Shown here piece by piece: positions 34,734 to 36,367 of a stretch of 36,367 nucleotides of DNA. The position numbers were made by a program, and so were the translations under genes. Origin of the DNA: an uncultured Verrucomicrobia subdivision 3 bacterium (GTDB lineage Bacteria; Verrucomicrobiota; Verrucomicrobiia; Limisphaerales; UBA11358); the NCBI GenBank assembly GCA_903820285.1, contig CAIJGS010000236.1, positions 1 through 36,367 on the forward strand, given 5' to 3'. The stretch's first letter is position 1; each line of letters starts with the position of its first letter. Under the pieces are notes generated by a model that saw nothing but the letters and a program-made list of their open reading frames with translations, made no database searches and was not told where the DNA came from.

Positions 34734-35267
34734 TTACTTCCGGCGGCGGGCGGCCAGCAGGCCGACGGTGCCCACACCGGCCAGGGCAATGGTGGCGGGT
34801 TCCGGCGTCGGTGCCGGCGGCAGAGTGTTGATCAGATTACCAAGGAAAAGGTCCGACAAACCCGTCGCTGATCCGATTTCATTTTCCAAAATGATGTACG
34901 GCTGAGCACCATAATAACCTGTCATGCCACCAATATTATTATAATAGGAAACTTTGGCTTCAGGATAACTTTGAGCGTCAACAGACAGACTGCCAATGGT
35001 GGTCTCAGCCCCGGTAAGCTCCGCTCGCAAACTGCTCTGGTCGGCGGGAATCGCGTATTCAGCGTTATAGTCGGCGTGCGCGGTAACCAGCGTGGTGTAA
35101 ATCTCGTTTAAATCGGTCACCGACTGGGGCAAAGAATGATAGGCCGCATCGCCGGCGGCACTATACAAACTGTTGGTGGCGTTTATAAAATCCTGATCCA
35201 AGGTATAGGCATGGACGGACAGATTGGCAACTGCGGCAAACATTATACCAAGTAAATATTTTTTCAT
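34734..35267 (-). CDS. PEP-CTERM sorting-domain secreted protein
   Basis: 177 residues. A signal peptide (MKKYLLGIMFAAVANLSVHA|Y, given here as its ends MKKYLLGIM and VHA) starts it. The ~130-residue middle is Ala/Tyr/Asn-rich and helical and shows no family I know (e.g. ATNSLYSAAGDAAYHSLP, AEYAIPADQSSLRAELTGAE). The last 23 residues (155-177) are the tripartite sorting signal: PEPATIALAG, a short hydrophobic helix, and the basic end AARRRK. Exosortase cleaves this signal and anchors or releases the protein at the cell surface, commonly along with exopolysaccharide. No exosortase gene is in the window. It stands alone with its own terminator. A perfect TTGACA lies about 95 nt upstream (minus strand) but no convincing -10 at the right distance. 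Confidence 0.88.
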   Translation of the reverse strand: MKKYLLGIMFAAVANLSVHAYTLDQDFINATNSLYSAAGDAAYHSLPQSVTDLNEIYTTLVTAHADYNAEYAIPADQSSLRAELTGAETTIGSLSVDAQSYPEAKVSYYNNIGGMTGYYGAQPYIILENEIGSATGLSDLFLGNLINTLPPAPTPEPATIALAGVGTVGLLAARRRK

Positions 35268-35509
35268 TTTTACCGAGGTTTGTAATTAATATTTATCAAT
35301 AACATTTATTTCACTAAAAGATTTTTATCCACATGTCAATAGGAAATATTATGCAACCACCGCGGTGCCAGCCCGACCGGCCTGAAGATAATGGAGGTCA
35401 ATTTGCCAGGGCTCGCGCTCGGCGCTTCACCTTGGGCGATAACCTGACGGGCCTTCAGCCCTTAAAAATGGGTCCGGCGTCACGCTGGCGCTGGCTGGTT
35501 TGACATTCC
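35268..35509. other. Upstream region of the PEP-CTERM gene
   Basis: AT-rich near the gene (35268-35350), with a minus-strand TTGACA at about 35334-35339. The remainder is GC-rich and shows no gene. I cannot place a reliable promoter. Confidence 0.35.
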
Positions 35510-35622
35510 AAAACCTGTGCTATATTAATCCCGCCAGGAGTTTACCTGGTAATCCCACCAGACCGCCCAATCCATGCGGAATTCAGCCCATCGCCTCTGG
35601 CCTTTGGCCGCGCCCACCATTG
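35510..35622 (+). repeat. Promoter-bearing direct repeat, copy B
   Basis: Related to 33851-33964 over ~113 nt with scattered substitutions. Here TTGACA (35500-35505) lies 15 nt upstream of TATATT, within the extended form TGCTATATT. The central palindrome is reduced to TTACC-T-GGTAA. An open frame through it (35500-35859) looks non-coding. Confidence 0.75.
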
Positions 35623-36367
35623 CGCCCCACCCGGTCGCGACGCCGTCACCCCCTGCCGATCCACCGGCATTGGATGTTGGGTGTGGTGGCCATCCGCCAG
35701 GACTGTTGGCTGTTTCCCATGTTCCCCAAAACTAGCCTTATCAAACCAAATCAAACCGCCGAATCACCCGCCTTGCCGCAGCCACCCCGCATTGCACTTG
35801 CATGGCAACCATGTTTACACTGCCCATCAAGGCACCAATCAAGGCAAAAACCCCTGTAATCGTGCATGATCAAGGCATATCAAGGCATCCGCAAAAAAAC
35901 CACCATGCCCCTTGGACACTTGGTGCTTGGAACTTCATTGGAGCTTGGAGGTTGGAATTGGGAGCTTCCCCCCATCCCCTTTGCGCCGTTGCGTCCCTGC
36001 GCCTTTGCGTTAAACCCAACCCTCAGCCTCCCATCAAGGCATCCATCAAGGCAAAAACCCCAGCAATCGTGCATGATCAAGGCTCATCAAGGCAACCGGT
36101 GAATATGTTAACAGCCATCCCGCAAACTGAGTTCGGACGCACCATTGGTGCCACCGTTAACGGAACAACCCCACCCCCTGCCGTCATTCCTACTTTGGCA
36201 TTGAGCCTTCAGCGTTTAGCCCTTCGCTCCAAAACCCCAGCAATCAAGGCTAATCGTGCCTCATCAAGGCAAACGCGAATTTTATGGGACCACCATCCTG
36301 CCTCAAGCTCTGGGAGTCCCCCTTTGCGTTAAACCAACCCTCGACCCCCAATCAAGGCAAAAAACCC
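35623..36367. other. Non-coding, repeat-rich right end of window
   Basis: No protein family resemblance in any frame. The stretch holds a modular ATCAAGGC repeat field (35823-36367) and two copies of CTTTGCGTTAAACC followed by AACCCTC, at about 36003 and 36321. GCTTGGAACTTCATTGGAGC-type simple sequence lies near 35925-35960. The repeats run off the right edge. Confidence 0.55.
35823..36367 (+). repeat. Modular ATCAAGGC repeat array
   Basis: Eleven copies of ATCAAGGC, at 35826, 35838, 35869, 35879, 36033, 36045, 36076, 36086, 36243, 36263 and 36351. The first four and the next four have the same internal spacing (12, 31, 10) and form two ~64-nt composite units exactly 207 nt apart. They share AAAAACCCC and AATCGTGCATG between the inner copies. 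Third and fourth units are partial. Spacing is not that of a CRISPR. Confidence 0.75.

Noticed and set aside
35500-36332. Two plus-strand open frames (119 and 176 codons) at the right end
   Set aside because: They run through direct and ATCAAGGC repeats, are Pro/Ser/Arg-rich, and show no domain.
35823-36367. CRISPR array
   Set aside because: The repeated word is only 8 nt, spacing varies (10, 12, 20, 31 nt and larger), and there are no spacers of uniform length or cas genes.

Overview
The window is a GC-rich bacterial chromosome segment, most likely from a Verrucomicrobiota member (Limisphaerales/Pedosphaera-like). This rests on protein families seen in the sequence: a small PEP-CTERM protein with a typical PEPATIALAG...AARRRK tail, an Ala/Pro-rich methylmalonyl-CoA/biotin operon, a GH78-type secreted glycosidase, a secreted GspC/PilP-like protein, and many extragenic palindromes. 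The assignment is an inference; there is no rRNA or tRNA in the window to test it.

Positions 1-6.9 kb hold surface-polysaccharide genes: an acyltransferase-3 tail, an SGNH hydrolase, a second acyltransferase-3, a GT-C-like membrane protein and two membrane-anchored GT2 glycosyltransferases. Positions 6.9-15.2 kb are housekeeping and secreted functions: HflX GTPase, a Bax-inhibitor-1/YccA-like membrane protein, a large GH78-like glycosidase, a GspC/PilP-like secreted protein, and an ilvN-ilvC unit with a clear promoter and a strong terminator. Positions 15.3-17.8 kb encode a PstI/BsuBI-type type II restriction-modification pair. The cognate site CTGCAG is strikingly rare in the window; I found one copy, at 10822.

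Positions 18.0-30.4 kb form the metabolic centrepiece, ten co-directional genes: 5S-like carboxyltransferase, mutA, mutB, meaB, methylmalonyl-CoA epimerase, 12S-like carboxyltransferase, a small delta/OadG-like protein without a membrane anchor, a 1.3S-like biotin carrier, biotin-protein ligase, and a class I CoA-transferase. There is neither a biotin carboxylase nor a membrane sodium-pump decarboxylase subunit. The set therefore matches a Propionibacterium-type transcarboxylase (Wood-Werkman) cycle that interconverts pyruvate/oxaloacetate, succinyl-CoA, methylmalonyl-CoA and propionate. Unexpectedly, the C-terminus of the 5S-like subunit ends in a copy of the N-terminal segment of the separate biotin carrier.

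Positions 30.4-36.4 kb are a decayed, repeat-rich island. A type I restriction locus has collapsed: the start of hsdR is fused in frame to the end of hsdM, hsdS has one target-recognition domain, and a loose hsdS 3' fragment remains. An intact IS200/IS605-type transposase gene lies inside it, bracketed by an inverted pair of a two-hairpin element of about 66-70 nt that occurs five times in this island. Further right are a frameshifted DUF4143 ATPase remnant ending at a perfect palindrome, a PEP-CTERM gene, a pair of ~114-bp promoter-bearing direct repeats, and a modular ATCAAGGC repeat field running off the window end.
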